Assembly (NCBI GenBank): GCA_016193385.1
Contig: JACPSF010000070.1
Span: 1 to 5,635 of the forward strand
Direction of reading: 5' to 3'
DNA: 5,635 nt
Origin: Deltaproteobacteria bacterium
GTDB lineage: Bacteria > Desulfobacterota_B > Binatia > UBA9968
Shown: positions 4,831 through 5,635 of the stretch, in pieces
How positions within the stretch are numbered: position 1 is the stretch's first letter
How the letters are laid out: each line of letters begins with the position of its first letter
The notes under the pieces: generated by a model
What the model was told of the DNA's origin: nothing
Databases searched by the model: none
Seen by the model: the letters and a program-made list of their open reading frames with translations, nothing else
Translations under genes and position numbers: made by a program

Positions 4831-5635
4831 TTACCGACAGCTCATCTTGGGCCGGTAAACCTGATGGAGCGTGGTGCCACTGGCGCCGCCCAGAGCAACG
4901 CCGCCACCCGGTACATGAATGAGCCCGTTCATGAACACAGCGCCGGTGACGCCATGCACCGGAGTCGGCATCGCATCGAGTCTGGTCCAGGTGTCGGTGC
5001 GCGGGTTGTACGCGTCGTGGTCGGGATATACGCCCTTCGGGTGCTCCTTGTTCCCTTCACCGCCCCAAACGTGAATGCATCCCAAGGCTTCGATTCCGTT
5101 CAGGCCGCCGCGTGGACGGAGCATGCGCGCGCGACTTGACCAGGTATCGGTCTTCGGGTCGAACACTTCGACGGCATCGCTCTTCTCGGCCTGAAAGCCG
5201 CCTTCGAACCGGCCGCCGATCACGTAGATCTTGCCGTCGGGTGCGGCGGCCATCAGGTGATTGCGCTGCGTGGGCAGGTCCGGCAGCCTCTTCCACGTGT
5301 TCGTGCGCGGATCGTACATGGCGAACTCATGCCCGTGAGGCGGACGCCCGCCTGCCACGTAAATCTTACCGTCAACGACGGCCGCCGCACCGCCCCCGCG
5401 CTGTGTCGTCATTGGCGCGCGCGCAGTCCAGGTGGCCTTCGCGGGATCATACTCGTACACGGAATCGACGAAGGGGCCAGCGCTTGAGTTACCGGGCTGG
5501 CCCCCGATGATGTAGAGTCTTCCGTCGACGGCAGCCGGCATCGTATGGTTGAGCGCTGCCGGGAGCGGCGTGGTCAGCCGCCAGTTGTTGCTGACCGGAT
5601 CGTAGACCTGCACCGTCGCAACCGAGATCCGGCTG
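4831..5635 (-). CDS. Kelch-repeat beta-propeller protein, N-terminus beyond the window
   Basis: The frame is open through the right edge, so the gene is partial at its 5' end; the GTG at 5613 is probably an internal valine, since seven more in-frame codons (SRISVAT) precede it. Numbered from that codon, five kelch units are visible. Each has a YDP/FDP/YNP turn, a tryptophan (11, 62, 107, 158, 209; spacing 51, 45, 51, 51) and a double glycine after a hydrophobic strand (RLYIIGG, KIYVAGG, KIYVIGG, CIHVWGG, LIHVPGG at 37-38, 88-89, 133-134, 184-185, 236-237). The end, HQVYRP, looks like the strand that closes the propeller. The missing part probably holds at least one more blade and possibly a signal peptide, as many bacterial kelch proteins are exported. 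Kelch propellers serve as binding platforms or, more rarely, enzymes; no catalytic motif is evident. The family is certain, the role unknown. Confidence 0.9.
   Translation of the reverse strand, partial: SRISVATVQVYDPVSNNWRLTTPLPAALNHTMPAAVDGRLYIIGGQPGNSSAGPFVDSVYEYDPAKATWTARAPMTTQRGGGAAAVVDGKIYVAGGRPPHGHEFAMYDPRTNTWKRLPDLPTQRNHLMAAAPDGKIYVIGGRFEGGFQAEKSDAVEVFDPKTDTWSSRARMLRPRGGLNGIEALGCIHVWGGEGNKEHPKGVYPDHDAYNPRTDTWTRLDAMPTPVHGVTGAVFMNGLIHVPGGGVALGGASGTTLHQVYRPKMSCR

Overview
The window looks like a piece of a moderately GC-rich bacterial chromosome, possibly an environmental or soil lineage. I cannot name the organism. The guess rests on overall GC content, tightly packed genes, Shine-Dalgarno-like sites before several starts, and protein families (RidA, ParB-like, ferritin-like, nucleotidyltransferase, kelch) that are widespread in such bacteria. 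No rRNA, tRNA, CRISPR array, complete transposon or integrase gene was found.

Layout. One plus-strand gene (60-1298) encodes a 412-residue protein that reads as three consecutive RidA/YjgF domains in one chain. It converges on a run of minus-strand genes. Between them, at 1299-1501, lies a non-coding spacer with a short tandem repeat built on ATAGGGGTCA, followed by a small hairpin with two alternative pairings. Read leftward from the right edge, the minus-strand genes are: a kelch-repeat beta-propeller gene cut by the window edge (4831-5635); a NadD/NMNAT-like nucleotidyltransferase (3840-4769); a 290-base spacer; a ParB N-terminal-domain protein (best start 3549, stop 2566); a compact ferritin-like four-helix di-iron protein (1928-2479); and an unrecognised 129-residue protein (1502-1891).

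How the genes may work together. The ferritin-like gene and the 129-residue gene are 36 bases apart and are the best candidates for a shared transcript. The ParB-like gene lies 86 bases upstream of them on the same strand. The NadD-like gene has its own candidate promoter just past the kelch stop codon. No single pathway clearly joins the genes; NAD synthesis, nucleotide-dependent DNA binding, iron or oxygen chemistry and enamine/imine-type chemistry sit side by side. A coherent new system is not demonstrated. The most unusual items are the single-chain triple RidA protein whose three domains all lack the catalytic arginine, the stand-alone ParB-like protein with an altered GERR box and no ParA partner, and the NadD-like enzyme with a TxxH signature and long extensions at both ends.
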